Shown here piece after piece: positions 8,109 to 15,496 of a stretch of DNA of 21,464 nucleotides. This stretch comes from CAYSXY01 sp964435165 (GTDB lineage Bacteria > Pseudomonadota > Alphaproteobacteria > Rickettsiales > RI-342), in NCBI GenBank assembly GCA_964435165.1, contig CAYSXY010000036.1, positions 1-21,464 on the forward strand. The letters run 5' to 3'. The notes below the pieces were generated by a model that saw nothing but the letters and a program-made list of their open reading frames with translations, was not told where the DNA came from and made no database searches. Within the stretch, counting starts at the first letter, position 1; every line of letters starts with the position of its first letter. The translations under genes and the position numbers were made by a program.

Positions 8109-8599
8109 GCGCGCGGCTCCTTGAGCACCAGAATCAAACGGTTGCGTAATTCCGCGGCCAATTCGTCCACACCTCGGCGAACCGCATCTTTTTCCGCCAT
8201 GTAAGAGGCAAAATCTGACACAACTTCATTATAGCTCGAGAGCTTGCGCAATGTGCCAGACGTCACCTGACGCCCGGATGCCTGCTCCACCAGTTGGTAA
8301 TTCAACGAAAATGAGAGATTATAGCGCGAAATCCGACCACTGCGCTCAATCCCGATCGGGTATCGCTCATACTCAAGGCGCGATACCAACCGATAAACAG
8401 ACTCATCTCCGGACTGACGCAGCAGATCTTCCAATGCAATCCGCAATAGCTGCGCAGGTCGGGACTCGGGCATAACTTCCACCGCAATGCCCGGCAGGCT
8501 GTGTGCCGGGGCAGCCTCATCAGTCGATGGCTGTTGATACACAGGCCTCAGCGAACAAGCGGACAGAACAAAACACAGGCACCATAGAAGGCGAAGCAT
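8105..8599 (-). CDS. lptE: LPS-assembly lipoprotein LptE
   Basis: LptE is an outer-membrane lipoprotein that plugs the LptD barrel and helps deliver lipopolysaccharide to the cell surface. The 164-residue precursor has a hydrophobic signal with lipobox LSAC, so Cys15 should be lipidated. The mature start (SLRPVYQQ) and the location between leuS and holA are typical of alphaproteobacterial LptE. AAGGG lies at good distance before the ATG. It sits 17 bp after the kinase gene and overlaps holA by 4 bases. Sequence conservation in this family is low, so the name rests on lipobox, size and context together. Confidence 0.88.
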   Translation of the reverse strand: MLRLLWCLCFVLSACSLRPVYQQPSTDEAAPAHSLPGIAVEVMPESRPAQLLRIALEDLLRQSGDESVYRLVSRLEYERYPIGIERSGRISRYNLSFSLNYQLVEQASGRQVTSGTLRKLSSYNEVVSDFASYMAEKDAVRRGVDELAAELRNRLILVLKEPRA

Positions 8600-8616
8600 T
8601 GCAACCCTTTCACCGT

Positions 8617-9450
8617 TTATAGAGAAATCATTGAATGTAACAATGTCGGCATCGTGAGCATATCGGCATTATACTCCGCATCCTCTATACTCCAGATGAC
8701 ACTGATAACAGCATAGCAAAAGGCCCACTGCAATAATTTATCCGCATCCCAGCCTGTTAAGGCACGGATGGTATCAATACGCGCCTGCACAATCCCTGAT
8801 GATGCGTAATAATCCGGGCCGATAGGGTTTTTAAGAAAAGGGCCAGCCTCAAATAAAGGGTCGCCCACATAACCTTTTGGGTCAATGGCGCACCACCCAC
8901 GATTGTTGCCATAGAGAATATTGTCGTGATGCAAATCACCATGAAGAAGCACAGCCCTGTCTGACTGGCCCTGTAATTGTTGAAATAGCGACGCTGCATC
9001 CGTCACTATACCAGGTAGCAGCGGTTGAAAGCTAAGTTGCACGTAGCGTGAAAAAACATCTGCTAGCTGTCGCAATGGTTTGGCCGCCCTGGGGATAGCT
9101 GGCGCACCTTGCAATCTCTGAGCCAGGCCGCAAAAGATAGCCGTTGCTTCACGATCATCGCCATTAACTACATAGCGACTCAGCGCATCTCCTGGCATAA
9201 GGCGCTCCAGCAATATCGCACCTTCGGCAGCAGCCAAAACCTTAACCGCCCCGTTTCCTTGATATGCAGCTAATATAGCATCCGATTCTTTTTCATCTGA
9301 ATGCGGTTTATAGCATTTAAGCATCGCGGGTTGATCACAAAACTCAACCGGCTGAAGCCAGCTTGACGGTGTCTCAGTCAAAAGCCCGTCTTCACACAAG
9401 TGCCATTGCCGAATATAGTGCGTGAGAACAGCGTTACTGGGCGACGACAT
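8617..9450 (-). CDS. APH(6)/hydroxyurea-kinase-like phosphotransferase
   Basis: The 277-residue product belongs to the aminoglycoside phosphotransferase-like kinases. The clearest signals are the catalytic loop HGDLHHDN at 170-177 and the metal-binding segment IDPKGYVGDP at 189-198, followed by EAGPFLKNP. The form IDPKG-x-x-GD with a following Asn-Pro is typical of the streptomycin 6-kinase/hydroxyurea kinase group rather than APH(3'). The N-terminal lobe is divergent. Its start overlaps the last 17 bases of leuS and it ends 17 bp before lptE, so it is embedded in the leuS-lptE-holA operon. Substrate is unknown: drug resistance is possible, but its place in a housekeeping operon could equally mean a metabolite kinase. 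Confidence 0.82.
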   Translation of the reverse strand: MSSPSNAVLTHYIRQWHLCEDGLLTETPSSWLQPVEFCDQPAMLKCYKPHSDEKESDAILAAYQGNGAVKVLAAAEGAILLERLMPGDALSRYVVNGDDREATAIFCGLAQRLQGAPAIPRAAKPLRQLADVFSRYVQLSFQPLLPGIVTDAASLFQQLQGQSDRAVLLHGDLHHDNILYGNNRGWCAIDPKGYVGDPLFEAGPFLKNPIGPDYYASSGIVQARIDTIRALTGWDADKLLQWAFCYAVISVIWSIEDAEYNADMLTMPTLLHSMISL

Positions 9451-12034
9451 TTACGATACGATCCGGCACGACAATCACCTTACGCACCGTTTTGCCTTCA
9501 ATCGCCCGCTGGATCGCCTCATGGCCCATCGCCTGCGATTCAGCCGCATCCTTAGCCATGCCTTTCGGCAGTTCGATCGTGCCTCGCAATTTGCCATTCA
9601 CCTGCAACGCCACCGTCACCGCATCATCCACGAGCAAGACTTCATCCGCCTCCGGCCATGAACGCTGACAGAGCATGGTCTGGCCGCCCAGCTCCGCCCA
9701 GCACTCTTCAGCCAGATGCGGCATGATCGGCTGCAGCAAATGTAATGCAACAATAACGCCTTCGGCGAGCGCCTGTTGTTGCGCCTGTGAATTGACCTCA
9801 GCCCCTTCCAGGGCATTGGTCAATTCACGAATGCGCGCCACTGCATTATTAAACCGAAATTCCTCAATCGCCTCGCTCACCGCTACGATGGTTTTATGGG
9901 CCACACGGCGCAGGGAAAGGGCGTCAGCACTGCTAATAACATCAAACTCAGCCGTTCCGGCCTCCCACGCGCTTATATGGGGCGCGATCATCGCCTTATG
10001 CGACATAACCAACCGCCAAATGCGCTGAACATAGCGCCAGGCGCCATCAATGCCGCCTTCAGTCCATTCCAGGTCACGCTCCGGCGGCGAATCTGAAAGC
10101 ATGAAAAGCCGCGCTGTATCCGCGCCGTAACTGGCAATAATATGCTCAGGATCAACAATATTTTTTTTCGATTTACTCATTTTCTCGATCCGGCCGCGTG
10201 TCACCGCTGTGCCGCGCTCGGCATGAACCAAGGCTCCTTCTTTCTCTACCACCTCCTCCGGGTAGAGCCAGTCACCCTCTGCATCCTTGAATGTCTCGTG
10301 CGTCACCATGCCTTGCGCATGTTGGGCGACAAAAGGTTCATCAAAATCAACGTAGCCACATTGCTTGAGTGCCCGCGTGAAAAACCGCGCATAAAGCAAA
10401 TGCAGGATCGCGTGCTCAATGCCGCCAATATACACATCCACCGGTGCCCAACGCGCCACCGCTTCCTTATCTAATGACGCTTCACTTTGCGGGTTGGCAA
10501 AACGAAAGAAATACCAGGATGACTCCATAAATGTATCAAACGTGTCGGTCTCCCGCTGGGCCGCACCGCCGCACTCAGGACACGCCACATGCTTCCAGCG
10601 TGGGTGACGGTCAAGAGGGTTACCCGGCTGATCAAACGACACATCTTCTGGCAAGGTCACGGGCAGATCTGCATCTGGCACCGGCACAATGCCACATGCA
10701 TCGCAATGAATCATCGGAATGGGGCATCCCCAGTAACGCTGGCGCGAAACGCCCCAGTCACGCAGGCGAAAATTGATCTCTTTTGTCCCCGTTCCCTGCT
10801 CTTCAAACCAGCCAATCGCCGCCTCCTTTGCATCGGCAATCGATTTGCCATTCAGCCAGTCAGAATTGATCATTACACCCGGGCCTGTGTAAGCCTCATG
10901 TTTCACGTGAAACAGCGCTGGATCGGCATGTTCCGGGGCAACAACCGGGATAACCTCAAGGTCGTATTTTCGGGCCAGATCAAGATCTCGCTGATCATGC
11001 GCCGGGCAACCAAAAATAGCCCCGGTGCCATAATCCATCAAAATATAATTGGCGATGAAAAGTGGCAGTGTTTTTCCTTCAATCACCGGGTGCTTCAAGC
11101 GAATGCCTGTATCGATTCCTTCCTTCTCGGCAGATTCGATGGCGGCTTCGCTGGTTCCCAGCGCATTGCATCGCACAATAAAATCGGCAACGTCGGGGCT
11201 CGCCTCCGCCAGTTGCTGCGCTAGCGGGTGTTGCGGCGAAATTGCGCCAAATGTCGCGCCAAAAATCGTGTCAGGCCGCGTTGTATACACTTCAAGCCGA
11301 TCATCCCGTCCTTCCATCGCAAAGGAGAAACGGAGCCCTTCCGAACGCCCAATCCAATTCTCCTGCATGGCCCGCACCGCATTGGGCCAGTGATTCAATG
11401 CCTGAATCCCTTCCAGCAGATCGTCAGCAAATGCCGTAATTTTCAAAAACCACTGCGAGAGCATTTTGCGCTCGACCGGCGCACCCGAACGCCAGCCCTT
11501 GCCATCAATCACCTGTTCATTGGCCAGTACCGTATGATCAACCGGATCCCAATTAACCATCGAATCTTTGCGATAAGCCAGGCCGGCGCGGTAAAAGTCC
11601 AGAAACAGCTTTTGCTCGTGACGATAATAATCGGGTGAACAGGTTGCCAGTTCGCGCTGCCAGTCATAAGACAAGCCGATGGCCTTCAGCTTGTCGCGCA
11701 TATTATCGATATTGCCGTAGGTCCAGTCGGCCGGGTGCGTATCATGTTGAATAGCCGCATTTTCTGCCGGCAGGCCAAACGCATCCCATCCCATCGGATG
11801 CAGCACTTCATAGCCCTGCGCCCGCTTGAAACGGGCCATCATATCACCCAGCGTGTAATTACGCACATGGCCCATATGCAGCCGCCCGGAGGGATAGGGG
11901 AACATTTCCAGCACATAAAAAGGCGGTTTGTCGCTTTGATCATTCGCGTGAAACACACCGGCATCTTCCCAGCGCCGCTGCCAGCGCGGTTCGGCGTCTT
12001 TTGCATTATAGCGCGGAATCGTTGGGTCACTCAT
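9434..12034 (-). CDS. leuS: Leucyl-tRNA synthetase
   Basis: LeuS charges tRNA-Leu with leucine. The 866-residue product has the class I signature PYPSGRLHMGH (HMGH at 53-56), the CP1 editing domain, and the KMSKS loop at 618-622, followed by the tRNA-binding helical domain. I choose ATG 12034 (MSDPTIPRYN); a GTG at 12043 would add three residues, and neither has a strong ribosome site. A perfect parS at 10899-10914 is translated as FHVK (375-378) in the editing-domain region. A run of eight A codes in frame just after KMSKS, with no frameshift. It follows the DUF3576 gene and overlaps the kinase gene by 17 bases. Confidence 0.97.
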   Translation of the reverse strand: MSDPTIPRYNAKDAEPRWQRRWEDAGVFHANDQSDKPPFYVLEMFPYPSGRLHMGHVRNYTLGDMMARFKRAQGYEVLHPMGWDAFGLPAENAAIQHDTHPADWTYGNIDNMRDKLKAIGLSYDWQRELATCSPDYYRHEQKLFLDFYRAGLAYRKDSMVNWDPVDHTVLANEQVIDGKGWRSGAPVERKMLSQWFLKITAFADDLLEGIQALNHWPNAVRAMQENWIGRSEGLRFSFAMEGRDDRLEVYTTRPDTIFGATFGAISPQHPLAQQLAEASPDVADFIVRCNALGTSEAAIESAEKEGIDTGIRLKHPVIEGKTLPLFIANYILMDYGTGAIFGCPAHDQRDLDLARKYDLEVIPVVAPEHADPALFHVKHEAYTGPGVMINSDWLNGKSIADAKEAAIGWFEEQGTGTKEINFRLRDWGVSRQRYWGCPIPMIHCDACGIVPVPDADLPVTLPEDVSFDQPGNPLDRHPRWKHVACPECGGAAQRETDTFDTFMESSWYFFRFANPQSEASLDKEAVARWAPVDVYIGGIEHAILHLLYARFFTRALKQCGYVDFDEPFVAQHAQGMVTHETFKDAEGDWLYPEEVVEKEGALVHAERGTAVTRGRIEKMSKSKKNIVDPEHIIASYGADTARLFMLSDSPPERDLEWTEGGIDGAWRYVQRIWRLVMSHKAMIAPHISAWEAGTAEFDVISSADALSLRRVAHKTIVAVSEAIEEFRFNNAVARIRELTNALEGAEVNSQAQQQALAEGVIVALHLLQPIMPHLAEECWAELGGQTMLCQRSWPEADEVLLVDDAVTVALQVNGKLRGTIELPKGMAKDAAESQAMGHEAIQRAIEGKTVRKVIVVPDRIVNVVAQ
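10899..10914. promoter_or_regulatory. parS: parS site 6, inside leuS
   Basis: TGTTTCACGTGAAACA is a perfect 16-bp parS, identical to site 1, but in leuS on the opposite strand. It is 5.8 kb from the nearest other site and 3.8 kb past the end of parB. In LeuS it reads FHVK. Confidence 0.93.
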
Positions 12035-12077
12035 GGTCAGCACATTGCCATATGATACGCGTTGAAACGGCGATCGG

Positions 12078-12614
12078 TTATCCGCCCTGCTTCATGCGCA
12101 ATTCGCGCGCACGCGTCAGGATAATATCTTCAAAATCACGCCCTAACCCTTTGGAGACGGCAACATCGCGCCACTGGGCATCATCACCACGCACCTGGCG
12201 GAACACATTGACATTCAGCGCATCGGCACGCAGCGCACGGTCACTGATAACCACATGTAATTTAAACCGCTCCCCCGGCTTTTCCGGGGACTCATACCAA
12301 TCGGTAATAATCACCCCACCAAAGGGATCGGTAGAGGCAAGTGGCATAAACGAAACCGTATCCAGCGTTGCTTTCCACAGCAGGCTATTCACCGCAATGG
12401 ATGACACCCCGCCAGTGGCAACACCAGCGCTTGAGTCATCACGACCGAACAATGTCCAGCCATCCGGCCCGGTCAACCTGCCGCGGCTTATCCGCCGCGC
12501 ATCATCGGGATCAATCGGATAGGTTGTATCTTCGTCTGCTTTAATTGAACCACAGCCGGATATCGGCATGAATAAAAAGGATATGGCAACCAGAAGGAAA
12601 AAATAACGTATCAT
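12078..12614 (-). CDS. DUF3576 family lipoprotein
   Basis: This 178-residue protein has a hydrophobic N-terminal signal with lipobox ISGC (Cys21), so it is probably a membrane-anchored lipoprotein. The mature part includes WTLFGRDDSS, NSLLWKATLDTVSFMPLASTDPFGGVIITDWY and LRADALNVNVFRQVR, which I recognise as the DUF3576 family. That family is common in alphaproteobacteria next to leuS. Its biochemical role is unknown; an envelope role is inferred from the lipobox and the downstream lptE. It ends about 43 bp before leuS and is the first gene of the operon; repeats and a dyad precede it at 12647-12722. Confidence 0.85.
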   Translation of the reverse strand: MIRYFFLLVAISFLFMPISGCGSIKADEDTTYPIDPDDARRISRGRLTGPDGWTLFGRDDSSAGVATGGVSSIAVNSLLWKATLDTVSFMPLASTDPFGGVIITDWYESPEKPGERFKLHVVISDRALRADALNVNVFRQVRGDDAQWRDVAVSKGLGRDFEDIILTRARELRMKQGG

Positions 12615-12646
12615 GGAAACAATTGCACCCGCATAACGTAAACTAA

Positions 12647-12722
12647 TACAAGCCGTGAAAGATCATGAACATGATCATGGCCAGACATTCCTTCTGACTC
12701 TTAGCGATTTTTACAAGCCGTG
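12647..12722. promoter_or_regulatory. Dyad and direct repeats upstream of DUF3576 gene
   Basis: The 11-mer TACAAGCCGTG occurs at 12647-12657 and again at 12712-12722, 65 bp apart. Between them GATCATGAACATGATC (12661-12676) is a 7+7-bp dyad with a 2-base centre. This gap separates the porin terminator from the DUF3576-leuS operon, so regulator sites for that operon are plausible. I could not find a convincing -35/-10 pair. Confidence 0.35.
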
Positions 12723-12757
12723 GCAATGGCACATCACACGAAAAACCGCACACATAC

Positions 12758-12787
12758 AAAAAGGGCGGCGCAAGCGCACCGCCCTTT
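12758..12787 (-). terminator. Intrinsic terminator of the porin gene
   Basis: Read on the minus strand, a GC-rich stem AAAGGGCGG pairs with CCGCCCTTT around a loop that can itself extend the stem, and the arm runs directly into a short U tract. It begins about 22 bases past the porin stop, as expected for a rho-independent terminator. Confidence 0.88.
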
Positions 12788-12809
12788 CAGCAGTTATACT
12801 GTCTGTGTA

Positions 12810-13925
12810 TTAGAAGGACAGTTCGGTACCCAGCAGGACAACCGTACCATCATTCTCAATACCGCCTGTGCCGGCCTGATCGAACTCGAAGAAGCTCGCT
12901 TCAATGTATGGCACGAGACCCGGAGCAAGCATGTAATCCAGACCAACAGAAATGTTCTGGAAATCATTGTTTGCAAGCTCACTATCAAGGTAGGTCACAC
13001 TGGCACCGAAAGCACCGAAATCATAGCCGGCACCAAGGGTCCAGTAATTAGCATCGAAGCTAGCACCCGGCGCAGCGAATGCATCTTCAAAATCACCCCA
13101 TGAACCACCAACGGTGAAGCCCATGTAAGACAGGTTCAGACCCAGATCATATGCCTGGTAATCATCCTGACCGGCAGCTTCTGCCGAACCGGTCTCACCA
13201 ACCGCCGACACAACAATACCAACATTGTCAAATTGACCGCTATAGTTCAAACCAGCACCAAAGACATTCTCAGCCTGTCCAGCATTGTTCGACCCGGAGA
13301 AACCGAGACCTGGGTTGCCCACATCACCGGTATCCGGGATGAAATGAGCACCAAACTGGAAGCCATTAAAGCGTGGCGAATAATAAACCACTTTGTTCTG
13401 GTCTTCCGTCAGACCGGATTGACCGGTTGTTGGCGAACCATGATCCAGGAGCAGGTCGGGACGCACGATAAAGCCAGGCGCAAATGTTGCCGGATTGATG
13501 AAGTGATAGAAATCACCATCAACACCGCCGGTTGCGCGGGCAAACGTCGCTGCGTCAACAGACATGGTCCGGGTCACACCTTGGTTAGCACCAAGTTCAA
13601 AACGACCCCAGCCACCTTCAAGATAGATGAACGTACGATCGGAATTCAGACCTTCGCCATCCGGATCGCCGGTGACGTCAGCTTCTAACTCGATAACGGC
13701 ACCATAACCCAGGCCATTGTCGGATTTACCATCAATGGAGAAGTGGATTTCAGTGTCGTTACGGAATTCGTAATCACTACGGTTGGTATCGAGATCTTCA
13801 TCTACCATACCAGCCTGAAAGTCGATGAAACCACCGACAGACACTCTCGGCGCTTCCGCCATTGCCGAACCGGCAATGAAAGCAGCACCGAACAGTGCGG
13901 TTGTGCCTAATAACAACTGTTTCAT
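12810..13925 (-). CDS. Outer-membrane porin, alphaproteobacterial type
   Basis: The product is a 371-residue precursor of a general diffusion porin, predicted to form a trimeric 16-strand beta-barrel. A signal peptide of about 23 residues ends in SAMA, followed by APRVSVGGFIDFQAG, a typical first strand. Glycine-rich alternating segments such as GRFELGANQG follow, and the chain ends in Phe (LGTELSF), the signal for BAM-assisted insertion. I choose ATG 13925 because AAGGAAG lies upstream and a signal peptide begins there; the longer frame to 14030 has a non-signal N-terminus. It is monocistronic, with its own terminator and repeats upstream at 14075-14114. Solute specificity cannot be told. 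Confidence 0.9.
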   Translation of the reverse strand: MKQLLLGTTALFGAAFIAGSAMAEAPRVSVGGFIDFQAGMVDEDLDTNRSDYEFRNDTEIHFSIDGKSDNGLGYGAVIELEADVTGDPDGEGLNSDRTFIYLEGGWGRFELGANQGVTRTMSVDAATFARATGGVDGDFYHFINPATFAPGFIVRPDLLLDHGSPTTGQSGLTEDQNKVVYYSPRFNGFQFGAHFIPDTGDVGNPGLGFSGSNNAGQAENVFGAGLNYSGQFDNVGIVVSAVGETGSAEAAGQDDYQAYDLGLNLSYMGFTVGGSWGDFEDAFAAPGASFDANYWTLGAGYDFGAFGASVTYLDSELANNDFQNISVGLDYMLAPGLVPYIEASFFEFDQAGTGGIENDGTVVLLGTELSF

Positions 13926-14074
13926 AGCAATCTTCCTTACAGATGATGCAGTTTCTAAAAATGACGCGTACAAGCTAATGCACGCACGTTGGCCTCTGCT
14001 TAACGCATATGGACTAAACAACGCAAACATTTGCCATCAAAATTTGCCTTGAACATCAGGGTTTCCGAAGGGAC

Positions 14075-14114
14075 TGTGGCGCGATTACCACAATTGTGTC
14101 GCGATAGGGACAAT
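14075..14114. promoter_or_regulatory. Two tandem 20-bp repeats upstream of the porin
   Basis: TGTGGCGCGATTACCACAAT (14075-14094) is followed at once by TGTGTCGCGATAGGGACAAT (14095-14114); 15 of 20 positions agree. A 20-bp period is about two helical turns, so both copies face the same side of the DNA, as for tandem sites of a response regulator. They lie 150-190 bp before the porin start and beyond the stop of the thiE-like gene, so they most likely serve the porin. The rest of this 225-bp gap is the porin leader; I cannot identify a certain promoter in it. Confidence 0.5.
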
Positions 14115-14150
14115 CATTAGTAAAGCCCTGAGCTATCTGGGCGCTCACCC

Positions 14151-14783
14151 TCAGCTTAACGTTTCGTTCATAAAGAGGGAAATTCCTGCAATCGCCGCGA
14201 TCTTTGTTGTCGCAAAAAGCTGGCGGGAACTGCGCGCATCAATGCCGCCCAGCGCAATGATTTTTCCTGGATAACGCCACGCCACCTTCCGGCAACGCAG
14301 CAACCCAAGCGGCCGCATCGTCGGGTGCGATGCTGTGGCAAACACTGGAGAAAAAAAGATCGCCTCAACGCCCTGCCGAATCAATGGCGCTATCTCACCC
14401 TCATGCCGCGCTCCTGCCGTCACCGTCAGACTGGGATGCATCTGCCGAAGATAAGGCAAGAGATGCAGCGCGTCTTTACGCAAATGCACCCCATCGAATG
14501 CAAGGCGTCTGGCAAGACGATAATCGGCTTCATGGCGAATGCCGAACGCTATAGGCATACGCCTATCCCGGCAGAGTTTCAATAGCTTGGCAGCATACGC
14601 CGCCCTATTAGAATGATCATAATCACGCACCACCACCCAGCTTTTGTCATGCGGCATCCGTTCAATCGCCATCATCACATCGCCGCGATGTCGTTCTGTC
14701 ATCAGGCAAAAGGGGCGGATAATGCCCGCCACTGGGCAATCGCTCGCTTTGCTGCTATAGCTTCCGCCCATCTTTTTCTCCAT
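14151..14783 (-). CDS. ThiE/TenI-like TIM-barrel protein
   Basis: The 210-residue product aligns by eye with thiamine-phosphate synthase/TenI proteins: strand one FCLMTER, VVVRDYD...R..A..L..LC, FDGVHLRKD (about 96-104), FFSPVFATASHP and ALGGI near the end. Several catalytic positions of ThiE differ: the IIND pair is replaced by AFG, the GxSxH loop by TAGARHE, and the T-x-T-K segment by ATASHP. It is therefore better called TenI-like than a proven thiamine enzyme. The start at 14783 has AGGA at 7 bases; Met5 is an alternative, while Met28 is inside the first strand. It is divergent from yggS, with only 11 bp between starts. Confidence 0.75.
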   Translation of the reverse strand: MEKKMGGSYSSKASDCPVAGIIRPFCLMTERHRGDVMMAIERMPHDKSWVVVRDYDHSNRAAYAAKLLKLCRDRRMPIAFGIRHEADYRLARRLAFDGVHLRKDALHLLPYLRQMHPSLTVTAGARHEGEIAPLIRQGVEAIFFSPVFATASHPTMRPLGLLRCRKVAWRYPGKIIALGGIDARSSRQLFATTKIAAIAGISLFMNETLS

Positions 14784-14794
14784 CAGGGTTTCCT

Positions 14795-15466
14795 ATGACA
14801 TCCATTGCCACGCGACGGGAACAACTCCAACACCAGTTGCAGGAAGGTTGCAGCCAAAGCCTGCTCTGTCAACGCCTTCCGGCGCTAATCGCGGTCAGCA
14901 AACAACAACCGATAGAGCGCATAGAGGCCGCACTGGCGGCGGGTCATCGCTGCTTCGGAGAGAATCGCGTGCAGGAAGCACAATCCAAATGGCCTGACCT
15001 GGCGCAGCACTATCCCGACATCGCACTACACTTAATCGGCCCCTTGCAGACCAACAAGGTCAAAGAAGCCATCACACTGTTTGATGTCATTCACACGCTT
15101 GATCGACCAAAACTCGCTGATAAGCTGGCACATTATGCAAAAGAAGGGCTCGAAATTCCACCTTTATTGATTCAGGTAAATACGGGTGAAGAACCCCAGA
15201 AAGCCGGCATCATGCCGCAGGAATGCGGCGCCTTCATTCACTATTGCCGAGATGAATTAGCCTTGCCTGTCATTGGCTTGATGTGCATTCCCCCGGCGAT
15301 GCAGCCACCTTCACCGCACTTTGCCTGGCTCAAACAAATGGCCAATGATCACCGGCTGCCTGAAGTCAGTATGGGGATGAGTGGTGATTACACTGAAGCA
15401 ATCCGACTTGGTGCCACAATGGTACGCATCGGCACCGCTTTTTTCGGGCCACGGCCATCCGCATAA
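14795..15466 (+). CDS. YggS-family PLP homeostasis protein
   Basis: This 223-residue protein is the PLP-binding regulator family (YggS/PROSC), which holds pyridoxal 5'-phosphate and buffers its level rather than catalysing a known reaction. PALIAVSK places the PLP-binding lysine at residue 36. Family motifs follow: GHRCFGENRVQEA, LHLIGPLQTNK, LLIQVNTGEEPQKAG, SMGMSGDYTEAI and VRIGTAFFGPR. Length is normal. AGGG sits 6 bases before the ATG, inside the 11-bp space shared with the divergent thiE-like gene, so any promoter must lie within that gene. It converges on the hypothetical gene at 15497 with 30 bp between stops and no evident terminator. Confidence 0.93.
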   Translation: MTSIATRREQLQHQLQEGCSQSLLCQRLPALIAVSKQQPIERIEAALAAGHRCFGENRVQEAQSKWPDLAQHYPDIALHLIGPLQTNKVKEAITLFDVIHTLDRPKLADKLAHYAKEGLEIPPLLIQVNTGEEPQKAGIMPQECGAFIHYCRDELALPVIGLMCIPPAMQPPSPHFAWLKQMANDHRLPEVSMGMSGDYTEAIRLGATMVRIGTAFFGPRPSA

Positions 15467-15496
15467 ATTGTTGTGGGTGAATGCCGGATCCAGCCA

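Noticed and set aside
10161..10168. Run of eight T as a possible frameshift in leuS
   Set aside because: The reading frame continues correctly through it, directly after KMSKS, and both sides match LeuS.
10589..11224. Long plus-strand reading frame (211 codons) opposite leuS
   Set aside because: It is antisense to the well-conserved LeuS coding region and shows no motif; long shadow frames are common on the reverse of such genes. Similar shadows at 699-1130, 13233-13688 and 18210-18845 were dropped for the same reason.
11946..11954. Further parS-like half sites (GTGAAAC or GTTTCAC) near 1503, 5665, 5864, 8102 and 11946
   Set aside because: Each keeps only one arm of the palindrome; the best differs from the core at three positions or more, so they are expected by chance.
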